A stretch of DNA of 64,000 nucleotides from Fictibacillus sp. FJAT-27399 (lineage in GTDB: Bacteria > Bacillota > Bacilli > Bacillales > Fictibacillaceae), in NCBI RefSeq assembly GCF_001510655.1, contig NZ_LMVC01000005.1:138411-202410 (forward strand). Direction: 5' to 3'. Below the pieces are notes generated by a model. It did no database searches, was not told the DNA's origin, and worked only from the letters and a program-made list of their open reading frames with translations. Made by a program: the position numbers and the translations under genes. How positions within the stretch are numbered: position 1 is the first letter of the stretch; the number at the start of each line of letters is the position of its first letter. Below are positions 8,353-16,812 of the stretch, piece after piece.

Positions 8353-9978
8353 CTGAAAGCCATAAAAGTTTCGCTGCAGATTAAAATACTCGGGCTCGTC
8401 CTGCTATTGGGTGCATTGCTGATCTTGTTGCTGACAGGGTATTTCAGTTATAAAGAGAGTAAACAAATTGAAGAAAATAAAGGGCGGCTGGCCCTCGAGT
8501 TATCAAAATCCATATCCTTCATGCCTACGGTTATTGATGCTTTCAAATTGAGCGATCCATCCAAAACGATACAGCCTCTCGTTGAAAAGATACGTAAACA
8601 TACTGGTGCTGAATTCATTGTGGTCGGCAACACATCCGGCATCCGCTATTCACATCCCATCCCTTCAGAAATCGGAAGAAAAATGACTGGGGGCGATAAT
8701 GACAGAGCTCTTAAAGGGGAGTATTACGTTTCACAGGCAAAAGGTTCTCTCGGTCCCTCTCTCAGAGGAAAATCCCCGATCTATAACCAGCAAGGAAAGA
8801 TCATCGGCCTCGTTTCCGTAGGATTTTTGTTGGAAGACATTCATGAACAGATCATGAACAACTTCTTAAAAGTCCTTTTTGTTTCTCTCATCGCACTGCT
8901 GGTTTCTGTGATTGGGAGCTATATCCTTTCTAGAGATATCCGGCGAGATACAATGGGGCTTGAACCGTATGAGATCGCCGCACTGTATAAAGAAAAGAAC
9001 GCTGTGTATCATTCCGTTAAAGAGGGCATCTTGGCCATTGATAAAGAAGGACGGATAACGAATATGAATCAATCGGCCAAGAAGCTGCTCGATATTGAAG
9101 GATCTGTCCGGCATATGAAAGTGGACGGCCTTTTTCCTTCCGCTTATCTTTATGAGGTGTTAAAGCACGGTAATCCCCAAAGTGATAAAGAGATGTTTTG
9201 GAAAGATAAAACAGTGATCGTTAACTGTACCCCTCTCTTTCATCAAAACAAGATCAGCGGCGTGGTTGCTTCCTTCCGGGACAAAACAGAGGTGGAGCAG
9301 ATGATCAATACCCTTTCTGAAGTCAAACAGTATTCTGAAGACCTTCGTTCGCAAACCCATGAGTTTACTAATAAATTATACGTTCTGTATGGTCTCTTGC
9401 AGCTTGGTGAATATGAGCAGGCCATCAGTATGATCAAAAGCGAAACACAGGTCCTGCAATTTCAAAATTCCGTCGTCTTTAACCAAATTAAAGATACAAA
9501 AGTACAAGCGATTCTATTAGGCAAGCTGGGAAAAGCTTCTGAGAAAAAAATACAGTTTGAGATCGCTTCTGATAGTTTTCTGGAAGAACTGCCGGCACAC
9601 TTCAAGCTCTCCAGCTTAATTGTTATTCTTGGAAATTTAATTGATAACGCTTTCGAAGCGGTTTATCATGTGAAGAGCCCGAAAGTCACGCTTTTTGTTA
9701 CCGATATCGGCAGTGAAATTATTTTTGAAATTGAGGATAATGGCAAAGGAATAAACGTTAAAGAAATCCCGCTTCTCTTCAATCGGGGCTACACTTCTAA
9801 AGACGGAGATGAACCAAGAGGATATGGCTTATCAAATGCGGACGAAGCTGTACGGGATATGAATGGAATAATTGAAGTGCAAAGTAATCCAGGCACTGGT
9901 ACTGTATTTACGGTGTATCTTCCTAAGAATGATAAGGGAGCTGATTCATATGATCAAAGCAGCCATAGCCGAAGATGA
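8353..9978 (+). CDS. CitA/DcuS-family sensor histidine kinase (citrate/dicarboxylate sensing)
   Basis: Membrane sensor of 541 residues. The N-terminal helix (about 10-30) and a second helix (about 168-190) enclose an extracellular PAS-like ligand domain, followed by a cytoplasmic PAS domain, a Spo0B-type dimerisation region with QTHEFTNKL (phospho-accepting His336), and an HATPase domain with NLIDNAFEA and GYGLSNADEAV. The best start is CTG at 8353: it has AAGGAGG at 8338-8344, 8 nt upstream, and yields the family-typical LKAIKVSLQIKILGL start. The alternative TTG at 8407 has no binding site and would cut into the first helix. It overlaps the regulator gene by 29 bp and, judged from the next gene, probably senses citrate or a related acid. 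Confidence 0.88.
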   Translation: MKAIKVSLQIKILGLVLLLGALLILLLTGYFSYKESKQIEENKGRLALELSKSISFMPTVIDAFKLSDPSKTIQPLVEKIRKHTGAEFIVVGNTSGIRYSHPIPSEIGRKMTGGDNDRALKGEYYVSQAKGSLGPSLRGKSPIYNQQGKIIGLVSVGFLLEDIHEQIMNNFLKVLFVSLIALLVSVIGSYILSRDIRRDTMGLEPYEIAALYKEKNAVYHSVKEGILAIDKEGRITNMNQSAKKLLDIEGSVRHMKVDGLFPSAYLYEVLKHGNPQSDKEMFWKDKTVIVNCTPLFHQNKISGVVASFRDKTEVEQMINTLSEVKQYSEDLRSQTHEFTNKLYVLYGLLQLGEYEQAISMIKSETQVLQFQNSVVFNQIKDTKVQAILLGKLGKASEKKIQFEIASDSFLEELPAHFKLSSLIVILGNLIDNAFEAVYHVKSPKVTLFVTDIGSEIIFEIEDNGKGINVKEIPLLFNRGYTSKDGDEPRGYGLSNADEAVRDMNGIIEVQSNPGTGTVFTVYLPKNDKGADSYDQSSHSRR

Positions 9979-10627
9979 TTTTCGAATAGCCGATATACAT
10001 GAAAAGTTTTTGAAGAAATTCAATGAGATTGAGGTGGTCGGAAAGGCATTGACCGGAGAACAGACGCTGCAATTGCTGAAAACAACGGAACCCGACCTGC
10101 TTCTTCTTGATGTGTATCTGCCTGATATGCTGGGCTCTGAGCTCCTCCCTCTCATCCGTGAGCACTTTCCTAAACTGAGTATTATCATGATTACAGCCGC
10201 GACGGACAAGGAGTTCCTTGAGAAAGCCCTGGGATATGGCGCGGAGAATTATTTAATCAAACCCGTGAGCCGGGAACGATTTGATGAGATCATCCAGTCA
10301 TTTATTAAAAAGCATGCTCTCCTTTCTTCCAGCGAACAAGTGAATCAAAACCTGATTGATTTGATTTTTGATAAGAGGAAACTTGAGCCATACAAAAAAG
10401 GAACCACCTTCCCAAAAGGAATCGATGAGATCACACTGGGCAAAGTGAAGGCCGTCCTTCAGGCAAAAAGGGACGGGCTTTCTGCAGAGGAAGTCGGAAA
10501 CGAGATTGGAGCTTCAAGAATTACTGCCCGACGGTATCTCGAGTACCTCTCCTCCATAAACGAATCCAAAGCCGAAGTTGTCTACGGTATTGTCGGCCGC
10601 CCCGAAAAGAAATATTATCCCCTGTAG
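9950..10627 (+). CDS. CitT/DctR-family response regulator
   Basis: Response regulator of 225 residues. The receiver domain carries the acidic pocket EDD (8-10), phospho-acceptor Asp54 in LLLLDVYLPD, the conserved Thr in IMITA and Lys in LIKPV. The C-terminal domain (about 150-225) contains the helix-turn-helix LSAEEVGNEIGASRITARRYLEYL found in CitT/DctR/MalR regulators. The ATG at 9950 is chosen because of AAGGGAG just upstream and because the product then begins MIKAAIAEDD. It sits directly after its kinase and before the citrate transporter, which it most likely activates. Confidence 0.9.
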   Translation: MIKAAIAEDDFRIADIHEKFLKKFNEIEVVGKALTGEQTLQLLKTTEPDLLLLDVYLPDMLGSELLPLIREHFPKLSIIMITAATDKEFLEKALGYGAENYLIKPVSRERFDEIIQSFIKKHALLSSSEQVNQNLIDLIFDKRKLEPYKKGTTFPKGIDEITLGKVKAVLQAKRDGLSAEEVGNEIGASRITARRYLEYLSSINESKAEVVYGIVGRPEKKYYPL

Positions 10628-10660
10628 GAGGATGGCGAAATCGCCGTCCTCTTTTAGTTT
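10628..10660 (+). terminator. Terminator after the response regulator gene
   Basis: GAGGATGGCGA and TCGCCGTCCTC pair (one mismatch) directly after the stop codon, followed by TTTT. The tail is short, so some read-through into the transporter gene is possible. Confidence 0.6.
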
Positions 10661-10713
10661 TCTCATGAACTTTATGTACAAAATTAATTTAAAGTACTTT
10701 AATAACTTTATTT

Positions 10714-10727
10714 TGAAAACGTTTTCA
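10714..10727. promoter_or_regulatory. cre box (CcpA catabolite repression site)
   Basis: TGAAAACGTTTTCA is a perfect palindrome and a full match to the cre consensus TGWAANCGNTNWCA. It lies 52 bp before the transporter start codon. CcpA repression of citrate uptake when sugars are present is established for B. subtilis citM, so repression here is a close analogy. Confidence 0.85.
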
Positions 10728-10778
10728 TTTCAGAATATTTCGTTTACACTCAACTTACTTACAAAAGGGGTGAAGACG

Positions 10779-12077
10779 ATGCTCGCATTATTAGGTTTTT
10801 TAATGATACTTACATTCATGGTTTTAATTATGACTAAACGCCTGACCGCCATGATCGCCTTGATGGTTGTCCCTGTAGTTTTCGCCTTGATTGGCGGATT
10901 CGGCAAAGATATCGGACCGATGGCGCTAGAGGGCATAAAAAGTGTAGCGCCTACAGGAATCATGATCCTGTTCGCCATTCTCTTCTTCGGCATTATGATT
11001 GATGCCGGTGTGTTTGATCCCATTATCTCAAGCATTCTGAAAGTTGTAAAAGGAGATCCTGTAAAGATCGCCATCGGAACAGCAGTACTGGCTTTGTTAA
11101 TTTCGTTAGATGGTGACGGCACGACGACCTACATGATCACCATCTCAGCAATGCTTCCATTGTACAAAAGAATTGGCATGAGGCCTCTTGTTTTGGCCGG
11201 TATTGCCGTATCTGCCTCCGGTGTGATGAACCTCCTTCCATGGGGCGGTCCTACTGCCAGAGCGATGACAGCGCTGCACCTCGGGATGTCTGATATCTTT
11301 ACGCCTGTAATTCCATCCATGATCGGCGGCGTAGTGTTCGTCCTGTTCATGGCCTTTATTCTCGGAAAAAAGGAACGCAGCCGTGTAGGTGTTCTTGAGA
11401 TTGATTATAAAACAATGGCGATGCAGGCCGCTGCTGTTGATGCTGATGCTGTCGGTTTAAAGCGTCCAAAGCTCATCGTAGTGAACTATCTGCTAACGAT
11501 CCTGCTTCTTGTTGCATTGATCAAGGAACTTTTGCCAACAACTGTTTTATTTATGATTGGCTTTGCTATTGCCATTACGATGAATTATCCAAAACTGCGT
11601 GACCAGAAAGAAAGAATCGCCAACTATGCTGATAACGCCTTATCTGTCGTCACGATGGTTTTTGCCGCAGGTATTTTCACAGGAATTCTTTCAGGTACAA
11701 AAATGGTAGATGCTATGGCCAACACAATGATCACACATGTCCCTGATGCATTGGGTTCACACTTTGCGCTCATTACAGCCATCATCTCTGCACCGTTTAC
11801 CTTTTTCATGTCCAATGATGCCTTTTATTACGGCGTCCTGCCTTTGCTTGCCAAAGCAGCTGCTGGATACGGCATTGATCCAGCCATGATCGGACGCGCT
11901 TCCCTTTTAGGATTGCCGGTCCATCTATTAAGTCCATTGGTCCCTTCTACTTATCTATTAGTCGGCATGGTGGGCGAAGACTTCGGAGACTTGCAGCGAG
12001 GCTTCCTGAAATGGGCCTGTGGTGCAACCGCGGTAATGATTCTCGTAGCTCTCGTCTTAACGATCATTCCGTTTTGA
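10779..12077 (+). CDS. citM: CitMHS family citrate transporter
   Basis: Secondary transporter for citrate complexed with a divalent metal, in symport with protons. The 432-residue product has about 11-12 membrane segments. Family features include LLISLDGDGTTTYMI in the first half and FFMSNDAFYYGVLPLL in the second, plus the C-terminal HLLSPLVPSTYLLVGM motif. The frame is open further upstream, but the ATG at 10779 has AAAAGGGGTG in place and gives the family-typical N-terminus. It is controlled by the upstream cre box and probably by the adjacent two-component system. Whether the metal is Mg (CitM-like) or Ca (CitH-like) cannot be said. Confidence 0.92.
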   Translation: MLALLGFLMILTFMVLIMTKRLTAMIALMVVPVVFALIGGFGKDIGPMALEGIKSVAPTGIMILFAILFFGIMIDAGVFDPIISSILKVVKGDPVKIAIGTAVLALLISLDGDGTTTYMITISAMLPLYKRIGMRPLVLAGIAVSASGVMNLLPWGGPTARAMTALHLGMSDIFTPVIPSMIGGVVFVLFMAFILGKKERSRVGVLEIDYKTMAMQAAAVDADAVGLKRPKLIVVNYLLTILLLVALIKELLPTTVLFMIGFAIAITMNYPKLRDQKERIANYADNALSVVTMVFAAGIFTGILSGTKMVDAMANTMITHVPDALGSHFALITAIISAPFTFFMSNDAFYYGVLPLLAKAAAGYGIDPAMIGRASLLGLPVHLLSPLVPSTYLLVGMVGEDFGDLQRGFLKWACGATAVMILVALVLTIIPF

Positions 12078-12085
12078 GTTTAAAA

Positions 12086-12122
12086 AGAAAGGAAGGCAGC
12101 GTGCCTTTCCTTTCTTTTTTTT
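12086..12122 (+). terminator. Terminator of the citrate transporter gene
   Basis: GAAAGGAAGGCA pairs with TGCCTTTCCTTTC (one bulge), followed by a long T run, 9 bp after the stop. Confidence 0.8.
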
Positions 12123-12137
12123 GCTTATGATAGTGTG

Positions 12138-12255
12138 CTAGTTTCCATAATATCGTTTTGGCGGGTATTTCTTCTGTTTCGGAGGGTATTTTTGGATTTT
12201 GGCAGGTAAATCCTCTGTTTTGGCGGGTAAATGTTTCATTTCGGAGGGTAAATCT
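12138..12255 (+). repeat. Five-unit 20-21 bp tandem repeat, GCGGGTA core (second copy)
   Basis: Cores start at 12161, 12182, 12202, 12223 and 12244: spacings 21, 20, 21, 21 bp. The array aligns almost without gaps to 8139-8256, including the lead-in GCTAGTTTCCATAAT, the order of units and parts of the spacers; two cores here read GAGGGTA. It lies between two convergent terminators. Confidence 0.8.
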
Positions 12256-12277
12256 ATTTACAGGGCCATACCCATAG

Positions 12278-12304
12278 AAAAAACAGCCAAAACGGCTGTT
12301 TTTT
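12278..12304 (-). terminator. Terminator of the DUF6526 gene
   Basis: ACAGCC and GGCTGT flank a short AAAAC loop with A and T runs on the two sides, so it can work on both strands. It abuts the stop codon at 12306. Confidence 0.75.
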
Positions 12305-12305
12305 C

Positions 12306-12740
12306 CTATACCCGATAGTAATCCCCGCGCCATTCATTGATCGCCTGCTTAATTTCTTTAGAACGCAAACTTTCTTCAGCTGCTCTTTGGCTCAACGCCG
12401 GCAGTTCTTGATCACTGGCAAAGCGCAAAGCGACAATCTGTCCGGTTGTCAGCCTGGAATCCATGAGCTTGCCGGTCAGTACAAAGTGCCGCAGATTCTC
12501 TTCGGCACGGATGGCCCGGTCTTGCGCCTTCAGCGGGTAGCTTCTCACAAGGGCAAATAAAATAACCAGTGACCCTGCCGCTAAAAGCACCACAAAGGCA
12601 AGAAGTACATTCTCTCCATTACTCAGCGAACGTACAAAGTAAACCAGTGCTGTTACGAGTGTTCCCAGCACGAAAAGGGACAGGACATAATGAAACAACG
12701 GATGCATCCGTGTATGGTTTTGATAGTTTTGATTTTCCAT
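12306..12740 (-). CDS. DUF6526 family membrane protein
   Basis: Small protein of 144 residues with two adjacent membrane helices (about 15-37 and 44-66) and a basic, soluble C-terminal half (KAQDRAIRAEENLRHFVLTGK). The N-terminal QNYQNHTRMHPLFHYVL segment matches the DUF6526 family as I know it; its function is unknown. TTAGGAGG precedes the ATG. It follows the ABC exporter genes by 28 bp, so it may share their transcript. Confidence 0.7.
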   Translation of the reverse strand: MENQNYQNHTRMHPLFHYVLSLFVLGTLVTALVYFVRSLSNGENVLLAFVVLLAAGSLVILFALVRSYPLKAQDRAIRAEENLRHFVLTGKLMDSRLTTGQIVALRFASDQELPALSQRAAEESLRSKEIKQAINEWRGDYYRV

Positions 12741-12768
12741 GTTATTTTCCTCCTAATTTTCGAACTTC

Positions 12769-13869
12769 TTATTCCCACTTAAACGTGAGGCTCGCTACGA
12801 TAAAGGCACCAATCAGCCAGCAGCCGAGAATCAGGGCCTCTGTTCCCAGGCTCATAAACGAAGCGCCAACATTCATCGTCTCCCTCATCGCAGTTGTTAA
12901 GTGAGCTATGGGAAGGATATGCACGATCGGCTGAAGAAATTCCGGCATATTTTTAATTGGAAAGAACACTCCGCCCAAAAACAGCATCGGAAAAGATAGG
13001 AAGCCTGCGATCGGTCCTGCACTTTCCGGTGTTTTGGCAATCCCTGCAATGATAAAGCCAATCGCCATGAACGCGAGTGTACCCAAGATGACAAAGCTCA
13101 CGAGGGTCAGCCACGATCCCCGGATTTCCACATCAAAGACAAGACGGGCAACGCCAAGAACAATGAGTGCCTGCAAGCCGTTCAGCATCAGCCGGGCGGT
13201 AATCTGTGCCGCGATAAAGGTGTGGGCTTTCAATGTCGTTCCCTGCATCCTCCGCAGGATTCCGCGTTCGCGCCATGATGCGATCTGTCCTGCTACCCCG
13301 TTCATGTTGTTGCTCATGATCATCATCGCCACGATCCCCGGGACAAGAAAGTCGATATAGCGGAGATTCAGCGTCTCTACCCCTTTTGGGTTGATGACCA
13401 CCGATGGCTTATAATCCGCCTTTTGTTTACTGATGGCATCGACCGCATTATTCACGAGCTGCTGTCCAACCTGCGAGACAGCCATGTTCGTTTCATTATA
13501 AAAAACAGGAAGCCTGAACGGCTTTTCACCCTGAGCCGCACTCTTCATCCTTGTTTCATAGCCTTTCGGGACCTGCAGTACAAGCTGGACGTCTCCTTTT
13601 TTCAGCTTGGAGAGCGCCTCTTTTTTACTCGATGATTTTTCGAGTGATACCGCTTCGTTTTTCTTCAAAAGACTTGCAAGTTGTTTAGATTGGGCAGATT
13701 GATCCTGGTCCACATATCCGATCGTGACCGACACGCCGTTTCCATTGCCGAGAAAAGAGCCGAGCATGACCATGAGGAAGATCGGAAACGCAAGCGTCCA
13801 GAACAAGACCTGGCGGTTGCGCAGGAAAATGCGTAATTGAGCTAACGTTAATTGCCAGTATGCTTTCAT
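12769..13869 (-). CDS. ABC-2 type transporter permease
   Basis: Membrane subunit of 366 residues in the ABC-2 family. One N-terminal helix (about 22-42) is followed by a large extracytoplasmic domain (to about residue 175, with FYNETN and the NLRYIDFLVPGIVAMMIM re-entry), then five helices including the GGVFFPIKNMPEFL motif typical of drug/antibiotic or lipid exporters. Its ATG overlaps the ATPase stop by 4 bp. The substrate is unknown. Confidence 0.85.
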   Translation of the reverse strand: MKAYWQLTLAQLRIFLRNRQVLFWTLAFPIFLMVMLGSFLGNGNGVSVTIGYVDQDQSAQSKQLASLLKKNEAVSLEKSSSKKEALSKLKKGDVQLVLQVPKGYETRMKSAAQGEKPFRLPVFYNETNMAVSQVGQQLVNNAVDAISKQKADYKPSVVINPKGVETLNLRYIDFLVPGIVAMMIMSNNMNGVAGQIASWRERGILRRMQGTTLKAHTFIAAQITARLMLNGLQALIVLGVARLVFDVEIRGSWLTLVSFVILGTLAFMAIGFIIAGIAKTPESAGPIAGFLSFPMLFLGGVFFPIKNMPEFLQPIVHILPIAHLTTAMRETMNVGASFMSLGTEALILGCWLIGAFIVASLTFKWE

Positions 13870-14795
13870 CCTTCTCTCAAGCTCCTTCCTGTCATATGGA
13901 TGAACACATCCTCCAAAGTGGCGGTGCGTGTCTGCAGATCGGTCAGTTTCAGATCTTTTTCAGATGCGGTCTGAATCAGGCTGGTCAGCGTCTGCTGTAG
14001 ATTATCGGTATAAAGCACTTGAACATCCTTATGGCTGCCTGTCTGCTTGACCCCTTCAATTTCTTTTAAATCCAGGACGGGTGCATCTTCTGTTAAACGG
14101 AACTCAACGGCGCTGTCCGACTGAAGATTTTTCACCAGATTCTCAGGTGTATCCAGTGCAATCAGCTGTCCCTGATCCATAATGGCAATCCGGTCACAGA
14201 GCACATGAGCTTCATCCATATAGTGCGTTGTCAGCATGACCGTCTTTCCTCTTTCCTTCAAATTCAGAATGATATCCCACAAGGTACGCCGAGCCTGCGG
14301 ATCAAGTCCTGTTGTCGGTTCATCCAGGAAAATGATCCAGGGATCGTGCACGAGTGCCAGCGCAATCGCCAGCCTCTGCTTTTGGCCGCCTGATAAGCTT
14401 TTGATCCGGCTTTTACGCTTATCGGTTAAAATCATGTCTTCGATCAGATCTGGAATGGATATATGCTTGGGATAGAAGCTGGCATACATTTTCAAAATCT
14501 CTTCAACGGTCAGCAGTTCAAACAGCGTCGTAGATTGAAGCTGTACTCCAATCACTTCCTTGACGTGTTCCAGGTGCTTCTTAATATCAAATTCACCGAT
14601 CCAGGCTGTTCCTTCATCCGCTTTTCTCAGGCCGACAAGCATTTCCAGCGTTGTCGTTTTTCCGGCTCCGTTCGGACCGAGCAGCCCGAATACTTCACCT
14701 TTATGTACTTCAAAGTCAACTCCCTTTACGGCGATAAAATCACCATAGCGTTTCACGAGATGCTCTACTTTAATAATGGGCTCCTGTGAACTCAT
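13866..14795 (-). CDS. ABC transporter ATP-binding protein (exporter type)
   Basis: Cytoplasmic ATPase partner of the adjacent ABC-2 permease. It has GPNGAGKTT, signature LSGGQKQRLAIALAL, Walker B IIFLDEPTTGLDP and H-loop TTHYMDEA, with a C-terminal accessory domain of about 90 residues as in drug/ABC-A type ATPases. GGAGG at 14802-14806 sits 6 nt before the ATG at 14795 but directly against an in-frame ATG at 14801, so 14795 is preferred (309 residues). Confidence 0.88.
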   Translation of the reverse strand: MSSQEPIIKVEHLVKRYGDFIAVKGVDFEVHKGEVFGLLGPNGAGKTTTLEMLVGLRKADEGTAWIGEFDIKKHLEHVKEVIGVQLQSTTLFELLTVEEILKMYASFYPKHISIPDLIEDMILTDKRKSRIKSLSGGQKQRLAIALALVHDPWIIFLDEPTTGLDPQARRTLWDIILNLKERGKTVMLTTHYMDEAHVLCDRIAIMDQGQLIALDTPENLVKNLQSDSAVEFRLTEDAPVLDLKEIEGVKQTGSHKDVQVLYTDNLQQTLTSLIQTASEKDLKLTDLQTRTATLEDVFIHMTGRSLREG

Positions 14796-14830
14796 TGCCA
14801 TCCTCCATCCTATAAAAAACTTTCATTCAT

Positions 14831-14869
14831 AAAAAAAAGAGCTAGATCCCTTCTATGAGATTCTAACTC
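14831..14869 (-). terminator. Terminator of the SIMPL gene
   Basis: On the minus strand GAGTTAGA pairs with TCTAGCTC (one G-U pair) and eight T residues follow. Confidence 0.7.
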
Positions 14870-14893
14870 ATTTCTTTTGAAATTTATGTTTTT

Positions 14894-15556
14894 TTATGGC
14901 GTATAAAAAAATTCTGCCTCGATACGTGCCGTAATCTCATTCTCACCAGTTTGGATCGGCACGGAACTTCCCTGTGACAGCATCGCTCCCTGAAACGGAA
15001 CAGGCCCTGGATGGATGCCCTTTGACAGCTCTGTTACTTTTGCCGGAACCCGATTGAGCGTGACACCAAGATCACGGGATATAGCCCTCGCTTTTTGCTG
15101 TGCACTGTTTACGGCAAGCGACAGAGCTCGGTTATAAAAAGCATCTGGAGAAGACACAGTGAACTGAATCGATGATACGGAATTTGCTCCCTGGCTGACC
15201 GCTGTATCAATCACGGCTCCCGTCCTGCCCACATCATCCACCGTTACCTGAAGCTGATGGTTTACCTGATAGCCTTTAAGATTCTGCTGTCCGTTCTCAT
15301 AAACATATTGCGGTTCAATGCGATAGAGTGAGGTCTGGATGTCTTTGTTCTTGATCCCCATCGTTAACAATCCATGAATGACGTTTGCCATGATCTCATT
15401 GTTCTGCTTTTGCGCAGTGTTCACATCTTTATTTTCCGTGATTACGCCTAAGGAAAGCTTGGCTTGATCGGGTACGGCAAATACGGAACCCTCACCGGTT
15501 ACCTTGATGATGTTCCTCATATGTTCAGCTGTAAATTCCGGCCGGTTGTAATACAT
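14894..15556 (-). CDS. SIMPL domain (DUF541) protein
   Basis: Protein of 220 residues beginning near NIIKVTGEGSVFAVPDQAKLSLGV, the start of the SIMPL/DUF541 fold, followed by IQTSLYRIEPQYVYENG and GYQVNHQLQVTV, all characteristic of the family (relatives: E. coli YggE, Brucella BP26). No signal peptide is seen. The ATG at 15556 is chosen because GGGGAGGGG precedes it by 5 nt; the frame stays open upstream but has no better start. Monocistronic by appearance. Molecular function in bacilli is unclear; YggE has been linked to oxidative stress. Confidence 0.82.
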   Translation of the reverse strand: MYYNRPEFTAEHMRNIIKVTGEGSVFAVPDQAKLSLGVITENKDVNTAQKQNNEIMANVIHGLLTMGIKNKDIQTSLYRIEPQYVYENGQQNLKGYQVNHQLQVTVDDVGRTGAVIDTAVSQGANSVSSIQFTVSSPDAFYNRALSLAVNSAQQKARAISRDLGVTLNRVPAKVTELSKGIHPGPVPFQGAMLSQGSSVPIQTGENEITARIEAEFFYTP

Positions 15557-15900
15557 ATAAGCCCCTCCCCATTGTACCGTTACATCATAGTCTATGCGGT
15601 ACAACGCAGGCTCATAACAAAGCCCCCTAAAGACAGCTCGACTTTAACCAGAGTGAAGGATCGCCCCTTTTGTTGACCAGATGTTACGAAACAACTTCAT
15701 GATCTCTCATAGTAACCAGACCCTTCCACCCTGCACCGAATACCTTTTTCTATTCCCTGTAGGAAAAAGGAGGAAATAGTTAAAACAGGAAAAATTATCT
15801 ATATGGGTGTAAAAGTTTTGTAAAAGGGATTTTTAACGAGAAGGATTAGTTTTTGTTTCACAATATGGTAAAATAAGGATATTTTTAAGGGGGAACGTAT
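15557..15900 (+). promoter_or_regulatory. Intergenic region with extended -10 promoter for the 15901 gene
   Basis: No gene is seen in the 344 bp. TGG plus TAAAAT at 15867-15874 resembles an extended -10 promoter, followed by AAGGGGG at 15887-15893, 7 nt before the GTG start. A short hairpin (CCTTTTTC at 15743, GGAAAAAGG at 15762) contains an isolated AAGGAGG with no usable start codon after it. Confidence 0.4.
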
Positions 15901-16812
15901 GTGAGAGAAAAGTGGTTTTGGGCAGGCATTATTCTGGCTGTGTTGAGTTGGATCGGCAACTCCCTCTATTATCAGTCAAAGCAGATTGAGCATCCGATCT
16001 TTTTAAAGCACTATTACGAGGCAGCAGATGACGGAGATCAATATTTAAAATTTTATTACTTAGCAAATCGTGAAGACAAGCAAGATTTACAAAGTGTCCG
16101 TATTAAGGACGCTGTAGTGTTTCCCTACTCCCAAGATGATTTTATGGCGGGTGAAAATAATCCTTCCGTTGAACAGGAATACACTCATCAGGATTTAAAA
16201 GTGTTTACCGTTTCACTGAAGGATATGCTTTCACAGATGAAGAATAAAGAAGCTTTTTCTTTTAATAAAATGAAGGTTGTCATGAACAACGGCCAGAGCT
16301 TTACGGCCGACATCGGGCATGTGACGATCCATAAAAAATATAAGGATGATAAAATTCTGGAGGAACAGATTGCAAGCGGAAGCAATTTTGGTGATATAGG
16401 ACTGTTTCAGGCATTGAAACCAATTACGCTGACAAGTGTCAGTCTGCCTTTTGAAAAAGAAACGGAAAGACTAGTTTCGTTGAAAGCAAATACCGATCAG
16501 GAAGCTTTGATTAAGGAAGCCGAAAGCGATGACCCTTTCGGCTGGACGGATCATGAGAAAAAGAGTCATAGCAGCTACCAGACTTTAAATCCGCATAAGA
16601 ACTTTAGCATAAAACTAAAACAGAAGGATTGGCTTGAACTAGCCACAAGGTTTAAAGCTAGTACTCTCGCGTACTGCGATTTTTCTGTAAAGCTGCACGG
16701 AACAAGTAAGGGAAAGCCCTTTGTTTCTACCGCATTAGTAGACTATCAGCCGGTTCTCAGCCAGAGTGATGTCGACCGCATCATATTAAGGAACGGGGGC
16801 GGGGGGAAATGA
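15901..16812 (+). CDS. Hypothetical protein with N-terminal membrane anchor
   Basis: I do not recognise this 303-residue protein. It starts with GTG (AAGGGGG 7 nt upstream; the nearby ATG is followed at once by a stop) and has one N-terminal hydrophobic segment (about residues 5-22), then a hydrophilic region rich in Lys and Asp, consistent with an extracytoplasmic domain held by an uncleaved anchor or signal peptide. There is one internal Cys (in LAYCDFSV). The C-terminus ends GGGGK where the next gene overlaps by 4 bp (ATGA), implying coupled translation with a polytopic membrane protein. Confidence 0.7.
   Translation: MREKWFWAGIILAVLSWIGNSLYYQSKQIEHPIFLKHYYEAADDGDQYLKFYYLANREDKQDLQSVRIKDAVVFPYSQDDFMAGENNPSVEQEYTHQDLKVFTVSLKDMLSQMKNKEAFSFNKMKVVMNNGQSFTADIGHVTIHKKYKDDKILEEQIASGSNFGDIGLFQALKPITLTSVSLPFEKETERLVSLKANTDQEALIKEAESDDPFGWTDHEKKSHSSYQTLNPHKNFSIKLKQKDWLELATRFKASTLAYCDFSVKLHGTSKGKPFVSTALVDYQPVLSQSDVDRIILRNGGGGK

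Noticed and set aside
8407-9978. TTG at 8407 as start of the sensor kinase
   Set aside because: No ribosome binding site and it would remove part of the first membrane helix; CTG 8353 has AAGGAGG at ideal spacing.
15743-15790. Small gene after AAGGAGG at 15766
   Set aside because: No ATG, GTG or TTG start at workable spacing; the motif is part of a short hairpin.
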